NCBI RefSeq assembly: GCF_029227915.1 | Contig: NC_079876.1 | Span: 23,932,001 to 23,996,000, forward strand | DNA length: 64,000 nucleotides | Direction: 5' to 3' | DNA from: Hydractinia symbiolongicarpus | Lineage: Eukaryota; Cnidaria; Hydrozoa; Anthoathecata; Hydractiniidae | Shown here: positions 11,555 to 23,900 of the stretch, in pieces | Layout of the letters: the number at the start of each line of letters is the position of its first letter | Numbering within the stretch: the stretch's first letter is position 1 | The notes under the pieces: generated by a model | What the model was told of the DNA's origin: nothing | What the model saw: the letters and a program-made list of their open reading frames with translations, nothing else | The model's database searches: none | Made by a program: the position numbers and the translations under genes

Positions 11555-13169
11555 ATTTAGGTAACGTAAAAGCCGTTCTGACATACTATTATTATATACT
11601 ATTACAATTTGAAAAACGTAATATCTTTTCATGTGTAATTTTTTATAATGATTGAAATTTACATCAAATTGTCTCTGCACGTTATTTAATCATACAAGCG
11701 TATATACAGAAAAGTTGGTAAAAAGATATTTCAAACAAAGGATGTTATACAACGCCGAAGGTAAAATAATCTTCCGTAACACAAGCCTGAATGAAACATT
11801 TGTTCCAAACGATTCAGGCGTACAAATTTACAATTTAAATGGGCGAGTTAATAAATGTGTGAAGTCAAAGAAAGAAATTTTTGAAATACTTTTAGTTAAT
11901 CTCTTGTTGAACACTCCCCACTCTTTTTACTTTAAAGGTGTAAAAAACACATGGGAACATGTTGTAGACCATTTGGTACTTTAATACAGACTTTTTTGCC
12001 GCAATAACCTTTTGAACCTATTCAGCGTCTGGTATGTATGTTCTTTTAGAATTCAGCATTAATTATGTCTACAATAATGAAATAAAAATAAGCGCCGAGG
12101 CAATGTCTTTTAATTCTATGGTTAATTTTTGTCTCTATATTTTTCATGACGCTTGAGGGAAAAAGTACAATAAAAAGTACGTAATATTTGTATATAAGCT
12201 GTTTAAAAGTTAAAAGTATTTTGTTAAACAATCTGATTTTCTTTCCGAACACGAACACATCTTAGGATATGGTTATATGTTATCTCGATGAAATAAGCGA
12301 CGATGTAGTATGACTTAACAATAACCCTGACATTTGATACTATACAATATAACATTTGTCAAGTTCTGACAAATTTTTCGATATTTCTACACGACAGTTT
12401 GCTAAAACAAGTTAAACTATAGAAAATAATTAATATTAATAGCTTCAAGATCGCTGTTATTGATATAAACAATTAAAATTTGATATGGTATGAGTACACA
12501 GAAGAACGTAATAGGTAAGAATGCATATATTTATGATTTTATAATCCTTATTCAAATTGCAAATTGAATACATAAAAAGATAACGTTTTAGTTGAAATAA
12601 CACGAAATTTCAATAAATGCTAAAACGAGTAGAACAAGCTGCATGCCAAGTTAAAGTCAATATTTTTTATCGCCAAAAATTAAAATATTTCGACCAAGGG
12701 TTTACTCAGTTTACTACTGTAGTTAATAACTTCAAATTACTCATTTTGTTTTTATTATTTATACGTAATCAGGAACATATCTTGCTACCACGTTTTTTGA
12801 ACAAGACAATTTTTTAGTATTTTGAATCAGAACTATAGATCTTTAATACGTTTTTTGTCAGATCAAATTTCCAACATCACATTGACACAATAATGGCAGA
12901 AAACAACAATTTGTGCACCAATTAAAGCCATTTATTTAAAGAAAACTTAATAATACAAATATTATATAAATATTGTCAACCACAAAAATACTGAATAAAT
13001 ATTTAAACTTTCTAAGATACAAGCAATATACATAGATATCTGTTGATAAATAGATAAAAAATTACAAAATATTTTATATTTTTATTTTATTTTTACTCAA
13101 AAAAATTACAATAAGAAATTTTAAATATATTTTTATTAAATAAAAAAAATATATATACATAAACCAAAC
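11555..13169. other. No gene recognised; extreme AT stretch near 12900-13160
   Basis: A 110-codon plus frame at 11652-11984 begins without ATG and has no recognised homology, so it is not called. The last 300 bp are extremely AT-rich and probably form the 3' flank of the minus-strand ORF that ends at 13170. Confidence 0.4.
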
Positions 13170-13574
13170 TTAATCAAAGCCAGTTTTCCGTTTTTCCAAT
13201 CGTTGAGCATTAGCTAAGAATATACGCCCACACAACAAATCAATATGCTGTTGCATGCTTGTTAAAAATTCTTGGTCCTTTTTTGCCATCATTATCTTTG
13301 TTAGTTTACCACGCTTCTTCGCTTCTACAATATGACTGTGTATTTTATTTAAGGTCTCTGTTAAGTCAGAGTAAAATTCTGCCTTACGTATAAAATGATA
13401 ATCTACTCCACTTAAAGCTTTAACAATCGGCTTTAAAATTGCTGTGAATTTTTGTACATGAGATTTATTTTTCTTTGAACTATCTATCAAACGAAATATA
13501 TTTTCCATTGCTGAATTTAACGTAGGAAAATGTTGTCCCTGACATGGTTTAAATATTCTGTTAATTCTAGCCAT
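13170..13574 (-). CDS. Putative MLKL N-terminal-like helical-bundle protein
   Basis: A single-exon frame of 134 residues. The order of helices and key spacing recall the MLKL_NTD/HeLo-like four-helix bundles. Examples are a helix near NSAMENIFRLIDSSK, then QKFTAILKPIVKAL, then FYSDLTETLNKIHSHIVEAK, followed by the typical KRGKLTKIMMAKKDQEFLTS segment and a last helix MQQHIDLLCGRIFLANAQ. In that family the bundle is a membrane-acting or adaptor module, usually followed by a kinase, TPR or NLR part. Here the frame stops directly after the bundle, so this is either a stand-alone small protein or one exon of a longer gene. The ATG at 13574 follows an AG that could be a splice acceptor. Homology is judged by eye only. 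Confidence 0.45.
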   Translation of the reverse strand: MARINRIFKPCQGQHFPTLNSAMENIFRLIDSSKKNKSHVQKFTAILKPIVKALSGVDYHFIRKAEFYSDLTETLNKIHSHIVEAKKRGKLTKIMMAKKDQEFLTSMQQHIDLLCGRIFLANAQRLEKRKTGFD

Positions 13575-13614
13575 CTTTACTTTGTTTCAACAATGCCAAA
13601 TATTGATGTTGGAT

Positions 13615-13655
13615 TATATATAATATATATATAATATATATAATATTATATGATA
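13615..13655. repeat. TA-rich simple repeat
   Basis: Alternating TATATAATATATA sequence just upstream of the minus-strand helical-bundle ORF. Confidence 0.7.
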
Positions 13656-14188
13656 ATTTTTTTCCTCTCCTTTCACAATACTTTCGCTATGAAGGTTTAA
13701 GGGACTTAACCCATTTGTTATCGCGTGCTAGCTTACTTTTCTTAGAATTTTTTCTGCTAACTTCCTTCGTCGAATACAGTTTTTTCTAAGGACGTAATTG
13801 CAACAAAACATGCATTATAAGTACAGATACCATTAATACATTCTTTGTAATACTTCTGGAAAACCATCAGTGGACATACAAACTTTAAATTCAAGACTTT
13901 GCGCTTATGTGTCACTGTCAAAATTCCCTTCTCAATATCAATTAATTCATTCTACGTGATGATCACGGTCGGTCAAACTTTCTTTTGAACAATCTAATTG
14001 GCTAAAGTTTAAATCTTGCAGAACAGTATTATGCAAAGTGTATTTTCACTAAGATTATAATAGCTGTTTCTTTTGAATTTACACAATAATGATAATAAAT
14101 TGTATAAAGCTGTTCACCTTTTTTAAAATTCTTAACATTTTTAATGTTATTATAAAATACAGAAATGTTTATTGTTGTTAAAATCGAT

Positions 14189-17100
14189 ATGTCTACTTTG
14201 CGACAAAAATCAAGCTTGGCAACCATGATTACTCAGTACATAAACAATATGGCCGCGAAGAAGGATGCAACAAGTATTAACCATGTGCATCAAACAGCTA
14301 TATTATGTGAAACGATAAAGAAAGAGCAAAAAAAACAAAAGCTTTATACAAACTACAGTATTAACCCCTTTAAGAAAAGTGAGTTATTGAATTTATTATA
14401 AAGCTTAGCTACCTCTCACAAAAACAAATTTATTTCATAAAAAAGAGGTTGGAAAGTTGAGTTGTCCAGCTAGCTATTATAGTAAACTTTTTTTTGAGAA
14501 ACCATTATTGGTTCTCAAGACATAATTATCAAAAATGTCTTCATGCAGGATAAGGTGGGCATTGAACACTGACAAACAGAGCACATTTTTACAATGAAGT
14601 TTTGTGTTTTTACTGTGTTTACTAGGCTGTAAAAATCTCTTCACCTGACAGATTTCTTTTACGTCCAGATACACGTGATTGTTCCATTTCTGTGCCAGTG
14701 TTAATTTCTGAAATATCATCTCCTCTTTCGAATTTTTAAGAATGCTGTGACTTTCCAATAAGTGTTTTACATTCTCGTCTTTCCTGAATTTGCCATAAAA
14801 AGAATTTTGAATTGTATTATAAGGGTTACGTTCAGCATAAGTGTGGCTCTTTCCACCTCAACGCTTAGAATAGGTACGAACCTTGCATGTTTTACTTTTG
14901 TCAACGCATTCTGAGTAAAACCATGCAAACGATTTTCTTTATCATATAAACTATTATGAATAATACAGTTTACTGCTTTCCATGTTTCCTTTTTTAATAA
15001 ATGAAAGCGAAAGTCTACCTGATTTGCTTTCCATTTTATTTTCTCTACCAAATTTTAATTTTCTCTCGCAAATGTTGTTTACATACACTTCTCCGCTGAG
15101 CTCAAGTAAAAATCGGGGGTATTTCATAATATACTGAGTTGCAATATTAAACAATTAAAACAAAAAAAAAAAAATTTAAAAGGAATTAAAAAAAAAAAAA
15201 AATTCCTACGCACTATTTCTTTTTTTCATCTCTAAGATTTTCCATGTTTTATTTTAAATTTATCATTCCAAATGATACTTTTAAACGCTCAACCCCCTAA
15301 CGACCGCTTGTTATAAACACAATGATTTTAAAAAGGATTGTAAATATAGAATGAAGTTAAAAAATATGGCGCTTATAATCGTTGTGTTTTGGTCAAGGAA
15401 ATATGTGTTTTATTTTTTGAATAACCTTTGAAGCAAGTAAATTTAAACACTCCAGTAAGAAAAATATTTAATAATTAACATATATTTAAAACAAATTAAT
15501 GTGTTTTTGAAAGGTCCCAAGAAATGCAATGCTATCCTGTTTTTTTGACCATCAGCTCCCTGACTATTGCTGTTATCAATGATAATTGTATTGAATAAAT
15601 ATTACCATTTAGTTTAATATAATATATGTTCTAATTATCAACCTAAATGAGGCTGCTAACATATATACGTCATCATATCTTGGTAAAACCACTGGATATA
15701 ATTGAGGTGTTGTATACACCTCACTTACTTTGTGGCGCCGTAGATTAGTGGTTATAGCTTTCGTACTCTGTGCGGGAGACCGGGGTTCGATTCCTCTTGA
15801 CGGCGATTCAACATGGGCGAGTGAATGTTACCATAGCCCCGGGTTAACCCAAGCCATGTGAGGGAAATTGGGGAGATGGCACACTGTGTGGGCCGTTGGA
15901 TGTTGCCGGGAGTTGTCTAGTAGAGCGTGGGCCCTACTAATTGGGTCTGCGTAGCTCAAAATGAGCATTAAATACTCTAGGACTCTCCATCTACGCCATG
16001 GCCCCTCCTGGAAATAATAGACAGGGTATATCCCTCGATATTTGTGAGGCTAGCCATGTAAAATATGCACATCTATCTATCTATCTTAGATCCAGGGGGA
16101 ATGATGTCACACATAATTAGATAGTTATGCATATTATACATAGCTTGTCTCACAAATTTTGAGTGATATACCCTGTCTATTAAATGGGAAATCCTAGAGT
16201 ATTTAACGCTTATTTTGATTTAGGGTCTGTGCTCTACCAGACAACTCTATGCATCATCCAACGAACCACACAGTGTGGCATCTCCCCAATTTTCCTTACA
16301 AGGCTTGGGTTAACCCAGGGCTATGGTAACATTCATTCACCTTACGAATTCGCTGATAGGGGGAACAAACCTCAGTCTTTCGCACCATGTGCTAGAGTTA
16401 CTCCCAGCAACTGCTAACGAGTCCAACACCTTATTTTGTGAAAACAATAGTATAGCATATATACTGTGCATATGAATGTCTTGATTCTATGATTTAACTT
16501 TTCTCTGTAACTTTCTCTTTCCACTGGCAGCACTGCTTGGCTATGATGTAATATCTTGAGCCTTACGCCTAGGATGTACCATATTACCATTTCCCCCAGT
16601 ACGAAAACTTGTACACTTCACAGAACAGCCAGCCTAAACATTGCTGGGGTAGATCGCAGATAGTAGTCTTATACGGGCGCTTTTTATCCAGACCTTTTGT
16701 GAAATTACAACAAAAAAAACTCAAACCCGTGTTTTATCCATTTTTGTCAGCATGTCATTCATTTTTGCTATTATATTGGGGTTTCTAATCAAAATGTGCA
16801 CACTCAAACCAATCTTTTGTAATTTCCTGATCTTTAACATATTTTCTTTTAATTAATGATACCCCATGTCCTTAACACCAAAAGCCTGTTAATGGTGCTT
16901 GATTGTTTTCTTAGGGGGCCTAAAAGAGACCAGTGGACTGGATAACGCATAATCAAGGGACCCTTCAATTTGTGTAAATTTCACTCAATTGAGGTATACT
17001 TAGTTTTGCAGGAGATTTCACACATCATGAAGAAAACAGTTATACAACTAAATCTGGAGTTCACTATGACATCTGAGTCAAAATTCAGACCTTTAACAAT

Positions 17101-19666
17101 TTAGTTTTTGATTTATGACTTAAGATTTCATAACTAGAAAAATTTATTGTCTTTATAATGATGTATTATTCACTAAATTCTTCTGCATGTTTATTTTGTT
17201 GTTTTAACCCTGAATTTAAAAGAGGAAATGGGACAAAGTGGGACACTAAAAATAACAAACTAACAAAATTTTTAGAATTTACTAAGGTATGTATATAGCT
17301 TTTTAATTGCAAGTTTGAGCCTTCCTTTTTAATACATTTTTTGTGCTTTTAATTAGAATAGGATTTAGTGCTTTTAGGTGGAATAAAATATTTAACAAGC
17401 CATTTTTTAAAATTTTTTTAGGAGACATGACATTGAGAAATAAAAAATAATGATTAATTATCGATAATTAAATAATTAAAAGAATGATGGCTGCAAAAAC
17501 TAATTAACTTGTAGCTACCTCCCAATATTTCATAAGAAAATTTCTTCAAAAATTATAATTCATAATGGTTAGCTTTAAAGAAATTTTCGTATGAGATATT
17601 GGGAGTTACGTAAAGTAAAACTAAATAATAATTTATATATTGAGCATTTTAGATCTGATGAGTCTTGATATCGAACAACACAGAAACTTTAGTTTTTCAA
17701 CACTTTCTGCTATATATAACATGTGAAAGTTGCTCAATCGTAAAAGTTTATTCCTGTGAAATATTATACTCTTTGGAACCACTGGTACCATCACTCTAAA
17801 ACTGTAATTTTAACTTCTTTTTTTCTGTTTTTAATCAATAAAACCACGTGCCTTTTAGAAACTGTTTTTAGCCTTTTTTTAAAAAAATGGAATTTGTGTA
17901 TTATGCCCAGATGGTCTTTGTCATTGATGCGAAACAAAAAATGATATGGGAAAATTGTGTTAAAGCTATAATGCACCATCTAAAAGACAACTTGATACCT
18001 TATTCACAGCTCTTTATTACAAATTTCACATTCAACCTTTGTTGTTCTGTTATCAGCCAAAACCAATAAAAACAGCACGTAAATAAATAAGGGCCACTCA
18101 ATGCACCGAATTCAAGTATAGGTAAGGTAAAGAATTCTTTAACAGTTAACCTTAACAATTATTATAAATAGTATTTATATTCAGTTATTTAAACCATGCT
18201 TTTGTTTTTTTTATTGACCTCACAACAACGTGAAACTAACCATCAGTATGCTGGAATACCCGTAAATATAAAAATAGTTCAACTCTTCATGATTATATTT
18301 TTGCAACACTTTTTTGTTGATTTTATTAAGTTGAGTAAACAAGTTTAACCGTAAGCCTGAATGTTTAAACTTAATTTTGTCTTGATTTGTAGCCTTGAAA
18401 TTCACTTCATTAAACTGTGGCTGATTATACATATTTTCTTTTAATAGTGTATACACTGTCAGGGAAACCAAACTCGACACATGACTCAGCAGATGGAGAG
18501 GAAGATGGTAAGCTAAATAACAGAAATTTTGAAGTTTATTTTTAAAGTGTAATGCTTGAATGAGTATTTTAAGAAGCTGTATAGAATTGAATTTTTCATA
18601 GTAGTGATGAGAATCAGTGCGGACATTATTACAAATTCTCGTCCTTTTTTTCCTTAGAAGGTATTGATTGAAGGGAGAATAGAGCTTTCTAGATTTTTAC
18701 TTTTGCGTTTATCTAAGAAGAACCAAGTGTGACCATTCCATTTTCTACGACAACGCATATATTTCATGTTTTTACTGTAGATGATTTCCTGCAAGTTATA
18801 AAACGTGCACACCAAACTCCAGTCGAGAAATTTGAATATCCGCAAACAGAAGCCCAAGAGATTGGATGGTGCACCAAGCCTCTAGTATGTTCCATATTTT
18901 TTTAGTAACGATCTCTCTGACGAAACTCACCTCAAAATATCTCTTGTCATGCTAAACTTTCTTCTCATCCTATTTGACTTTTTAAATTATTAAATTTCCA
19001 GATTAAGGAATATAAATTTGAATATCGATTTCGGCAGACAAAAGTGGCGTGAACTTTACAGATAGAAAGATTTTTCCGCTACGGTGATTTATTTAATTTT
19101 TTCAAGGACTTACAAGGTCAAATTTTTAGGTTTTTCAGACTTAACTGTTTATTCCGCTGACAAAAATTTATAAAATAAGGTAGTGGATGAAGTAAATAAA
19201 TGGGAAAATACTCAATGCAGGAAATACAGCACTCCTTCCTCATCTAATTTCATTTAAGAGGAAGTTATAAAAATTGGGTTCTAAAATTTTAACAATAATA
19301 AACTTCAGCTCTCGTTTAATCCTGTGTTTGTTATAAAAACCTGCAATTCAAGCGTCAAGAATATCATGTATGTTGTGTGGAGAAAGTGTGGAATATTCTA
19401 AAAGCTAAAAACTGCATTTATTCACATTTGAAAATATTTGTGTTGCCCTCAAAAGTGAAAGTTAATTTTCTAAGAGCGCTTCATCTTTATGTTTTGTGTT
19501 CATATTACCAAAAAGCGTTTATGTTTTGATATTGTGTGTTTGTTTCGATCAGATCGAACACCAGCGAGACGACATGCGATTACACCATCCGAGGAAACAT
19601 TCAGAAATCACCAAATTCATGGATGCGTATTGGAGACAAAGAGAACAATCGGAAAATTTGAATTAG
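14189..19666 (+). CDS. CFAP144: CFAP144 (FAM183) cilia- and flagella-associated protein
   Basis: Four exons (14189-14378, 18448-18507, 18781-18884, 19553-19666) give 155 residues; an in-frame ATG at 14165 would add eight. The family (about 134 residues in human) is a small axonemal protein associated with ciliary microtubules. Diagnostic segments in order are HQTAILCETIKKEQKKQKL, YTNYSINPFKK, KPNSTHDSADGEEDD, then QTEAQEIGWCTKPL joined across the last intron to IEHQRDDMRLHH. The conserved QTE-QEIGW core and the following QRDD motif are intact, and intron phases are 1, 1 and 0. Intron 1 is about 4 kb and holds two SINEs, a foldback MITE and degenerate minus-strand frames; the others are short. 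No sign of damage. Identification is from family memory, not a search. Confidence 0.88.
14477..15154 (-). pseudogene. Possible broken coding remnant in CFAP144 intron 1
   Basis: Three minus-strand frames follow one another (15154-14954, 15051-14767, 14758-14477) with little overlap and protein-like composition, for example YPRFLLELSGEVYVNNIC and KAVNCIIHNSLYDKENRL. They would need two frame changes to be joined. I do not recognise the family. It could be a decayed mobile-element or gene copy inserted antisense into the CFAP144 intron, or chance open frames. Confidence 0.25.
15733..16085 (+). mobile_element. tRNA-derived SINE with (TCTA)n tail
   Basis: The first 72 bp resemble a tRNA gene: an A-box-like TAGATTAGTGGTTATAGC, a canonical B-box GGTTCGATTCC, and a 5' GCGCCGT that nearly pairs with 3' ACGGCGA. 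A tRNA-unrelated body of about 270 bp follows and ends in ATCTATCTATCT. This is the architecture of a Pol III-transcribed SINE. The imperfect acceptor stem and the body argue against a functional tRNA gene. It lies in CFAP144 intron 1. Confidence 0.8.
16090..16432 (-). mobile_element. Second SINE copy, inverted and more diverged
   Basis: Read on the minus strand, this repeats the body of the SINE at 15733-16085: shared blocks include the AGCCCTGGGTTAACCCAAGCC region, the CAATTGGGGAGATG-like segment and TAGACAGGGTATAT near the tail. The tRNA-like head at about 16360-16432 is badly decayed. The two copies lie tail to tail and could fold into a long hairpin in CFAP144 pre-mRNA. A 77-residue plus frame here is only SINE sequence. 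Confidence 0.75.
16433..17510. other. CFAP144 intron 1, no further feature recognised
   Basis: AT-rich intronic sequence between the SINE pair and the small foldback element. Nothing supported on either strand. Confidence 0.4.
17511..17609. mobile_element. Foldback MITE-like inverted repeat, about 99 bp
   Basis: Two arms of about 35 bp, starting GTAGCTACCTCCCAATATTT at 17511 and ending as the imperfect reverse complement at 17609, enclose about 30 bp. It is consistent with a short non-autonomous DNA element or foldback. No target-site duplication was confirmed. It lies in CFAP144 intron 1. Confidence 0.55.
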
Positions 19667-20908
19667 CTATATTTATTTTTCATTCCTTATCTTTATGTTT
19701 ATTTTTATTATCTCTATTTTCTTAATAATTCATAATTTGTCCGTCTGTGCTCGTGTGATAATTTGCATCCATAAGGACTAACTTCTTTCTGAAGAGGGAA
19801 ATGAAATACCCCGTCATATAAGTTTGCATGTAAACTACTACTACTACACTGTCTGATGTCATGTATGTAATTTAATCGTGAAATTTTATATTGTATATAG
19901 TGAACATAGAAAGAATATGTTTTAAAACAAGACAACCACAAATTGTTCTATAATGTCTATGATGTCCACCCTAGCTTCACCCGAAGAGTTCACAAGAGCC
20001 ACAACTTATTTAGTGCTTTGAAAACCAATTTTTTAAAAATGAAATGTAACAGCATTAAAAGCTACATGTTAAAAAGCGATATGAAAGAAGGGTTTTGTTT
20101 AGATTTTTCTTGAATCTCCCCTTTCTGTAAGTTATCGCTATAAACTTTTTTGAAAAGGTGTTTTTCAATCATTTAATATTATTCTGACATATAATTCGAA
20201 AGGCGCATGGTATTAATGTCTTGACGATATTAAAAAGAATAAATATTTTTTTATTTCTTCAAGGACGTAGTTAAACGGTTTTTTGTATATCTAGGATTAA
20301 ATTTTAATTCACGAAAATACATTAACATTATGCATGTATAATTTCCATTTATTGCTCTCAAAGCTGAAAAACAATTATAACCCAAAATCGAACTATTTTA
20401 CATATATTTTTATATGAGAGAAAAAATAATTTGAGTATGGCCGTTGAATGTGTAACAGAAATGATAAGAAAGAAAAAACGCACATAACATGAGACTAACT
20501 TAAGCAGAACTTGTTCGAACACTTGTTAGCTTTTTTCGTTGTTTTTTCTGCACATCTGTGCGAAGCGTTTTCATTCAGGTTTTATGAATGATTTTCGCTA
20601 CATTTGTTTCAAGCATGCAGCAAGTACGCTGTGTTTATCAACAGCTGTCAGTCTCTGTTACTTTTTTAGATGGCAACAATATATGCAAGCGTTGGCTCTG
20701 TTTACACTTAAACACGATCATGAATAGCCCTCATTAACCGATATTGAGTGGATTAAACTCAAATATTTAGGAACAACACCATAAGTTATAATTAAATTTT
20801 AATATGGAGAAAGAAATAGAATATCGAAAGAGAATTATACAGAAAAGTTGTTACTAATAGAATTGAGCATACTTTTTTTTTTCGGGAGCAGTTGGATTGT
20901 ATCGTTTG
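19667..20908. other. No gene recognised between CFAP144 and the carboxypeptidase
   Basis: Presumably the 3' end of CFAP144 and the promoter of the carboxypeptidase gene. No clear TATA box or coding frame is seen. Confidence 0.4.
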
Positions 20909-23900
20909 ATGATAATGGCGGATTCGAAGATTTTGCTACTTGTCGTAATTACGATATGCTGCTCGCATCATGTTGAAACGAAACGTCGCCACCATCGACA
21001 TAAACATCCTGCTACCGTAAATGAAATCGCAAATAACGAAGCGTTAGCGAATTCTTACGAACACGAAGAGAAACCAACGTATAATTACGGCGAAAATTAT
21101 CCAAATGCCAACACTCAGGCATATAACTTTCCTTATAAATCAGTGGAGAGACCATACCCTTTACCAGCCGCTATCGTACCACAACCTACAAACCTACGGG
21201 AGGCTGTGTCAAAAGCAAGTAATAAAATAAAAGACAATAACTCAGATAATTGGGGTAACCATACTATCCCCTACTTGAAAGAATTTAAGAAAGAAATTGA
21301 TCAAGGAAAAATTCGGCATCATGATTATGAAGAATTAACTTGGTACATGAAATTTTTTGCCGAACAGTATCCGGAAATCACTCGTCTGTACAGTATAGGT
21401 GAGTCGGTACGACATCCTCAGATAGCTGACACTAATTGTTTTCGTTGTGCAGCTAGATCCTTCATAATTTATTTCGCTGAAGTAACATTCTCTTCAAGAT
21501 TAGAAAAACTAATCCGCGAGGAGTCTTTGTTTTTTCAAAGGACAGTGTGATTGGCAATGTCCACCAACCTATCGGAAAAAACTTTCGCTGCGTCAGTTCG
21601 TTTGCAACTATATGTGCCCAAGAGTAAACGTCGCCAGAGAGTAAAAGTCGCGCCCCCTGCGTTTACATCCTTCTCCCCAGGGTTTGTTGCCTGATGTCAA
21701 AGCTGCTGGCGCTTACTTTACAGCTAACAAGTTCCTTTGTTGCCGACCTCGATGTCAAAAATGCAAGAACCTCTGGGGACGAGGTTATTGCGTCTACCCC
21801 AGAAGTCACAAATTGTATAATGCTAAAAATAATCACCGCTATTTCTTATGTCATTCTATTTTGTAACGAAGTTACAAATAAATATAACCCTAGGTCTAAT
21901 CTGACATTGGTTGTAATTGAAGAAAATTTGACAATCTATCCAACCATCTATATAATGTTGCTCTTTTTTACTAATACCTTGTTTTATAGATATCAGGGAA
22001 ATATAAACAGCAGATTACAAATTAAGTAAGCGAAGTAAAAATTTACTAATAATAAAATTTTGCGACTACATATATGATGCAACGCAACTAACATTCGTAT
22101 TATGAAAAATACGATTACTTCGTAGTTATATATATGAAATATTTGGATAGGTACGAATTGGAAACGTTATTGAGTGCAATATATACTGTATTTAACATCC
22201 TTGCTTGCTTAGTTGAACCACAGGCAGAAAAAACAGTTAAAAAAATTACTTTAATTCATAGGAAGAATACAGGAAGTTACTTTTCGCAGCAATAGATTTG
22301 GCGAAATAAACAGATTCGAGTTTTGTGTGGAAATTAATTTACGGGATTGCTGGATTTGCAGAAACTATTTTTGCGATCTCATGAAAACCACGAGTCTTGG
22401 GTTTTTAAAACCATATCATACAGTTTTTTTTCGCGAATTAAATGCCCTAAAATATTTCGCGGACGTTGTCTTTCCGAATTTGGCTTTTCGTCAATCTTCC
22501 TGCGAAAAATAGTTCTCTCCAAGGTACCTCAATTCAGCCACTCTTTAATTTGCAGCTATTAGCTATTCCATTTTTTAATCTTAGGTAATACTGTCCAAAA
22601 CCGGAAAATGTGGGTGATGGAGATCTCAGATAATCCAGGCAAGCACGAAGGAGGAGAGCCAGAAATGAAATATATTGGTAATGTGCATGGCAACGAGGTT
22701 GTAGGGCGCGAAATTTTACTGCAATTAATAAAACATCTTTGCGAAAATTATGAAAAAGACGATAAAATTACTGAACTCGTGGATAAAACAAGAATCCACA
22801 TATTGCCATCTATGAACCCAGATGGTTATGAATTAGCAAACACGCATAAAAAGAGCTCGAACCCTGAGCTGACTGAGGATGTGATTGGTCGATTAAATGC
22901 AAACGGAGTTGATTTAAATCGAAATTTCCCAGACCAATTCTTCGACAGCGATGCCGAAAATTTTGAACCTGAAACAAAATCCGTTATTGACTGGATTAAA
23001 AAATACCCTTTCACATTATCTGCAAGTTTTCATAGTGGTGCACTGGTGGTCACGTATCCTTTTGATGACTCTCCATCGGGTATGTTTTTATTGTTCGTTC
23101 TTTCTCCGACCTTACAAGTTTTTTAAAAGCCAGACTTACTACGGTTTAATTAAGTGATTCATCAAGTCTAAACATAAAAATACCTCGTCCTGTTAAATCA
23201 TTTTTAATAACAAGTGTCTATGGACCACTCCTAGAGCAGTCCTAAGAACAAGCTGGTTGGTTTTGTGTTGAAGTTAATGAATTGTTTGAGTCGTAGGAAC
23301 TTATGTCACAATAGCGGTATGTAATAACTGGAGGGTTCTATCTTTACTAGACAATTTTTAAGGTGATATTAAAAAATATAGCTTAGTGCTGCGCTAAACA
23401 AACGTAGAAAACATGTTTGAATATTATAATAACCTGCTTATGAAGGTTAAATAGCAGACACTCTTGCGTATACTTAGAGAGGTTAAGTTTTTTGGACAAA
23501 CTTCTCTTTCTTTCACTAGGACAAGCTCAATACAGTGCAACTCCAGACGATGACCTATTTCGGCAGATTGCGAAGTCTTATTCTGAAAATCATCCTCGAA
23601 TGCATCTTGCCAATCCTAAGAGCAACTGTTCTCATCCAATGAAACGTTTCACTGATGGTATTTCAAATGGAGCTGTTTGGTCGCCATTAGCAGGTGGAAT
23701 GCAGGATTATAATTACGTCAAGTCCAACTGTTACGAAGTGACAATTGAGTTGGGTTGTCATAAATACCCTGATGAAGATCAACTAGCTTCTTATTGGAAA
23801 GAAAATCAGAAACCTTTGTTAAAGTTTATTGAGTTTGTAAGTGTGCTTGTTTCTGTTTAACCCTATTTGGTCCGGGATTTTTCGAACATACTATGACCGG

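Noticed and set aside
11652-11984. 110-codon plus-strand frame
   Set aside because: Begins without ATG, no recognised similarity, no clear splice sites; likely chance in AT-rich DNA.
15733-15805. Functional tRNA gene
   Set aside because: A- and B-boxes are good but the acceptor stem is imperfect and a SINE body with TCTA tail follows directly.
16184-16417. 77-codon plus-strand frame
   Set aside because: Lies entirely in the inverted SINE copy.
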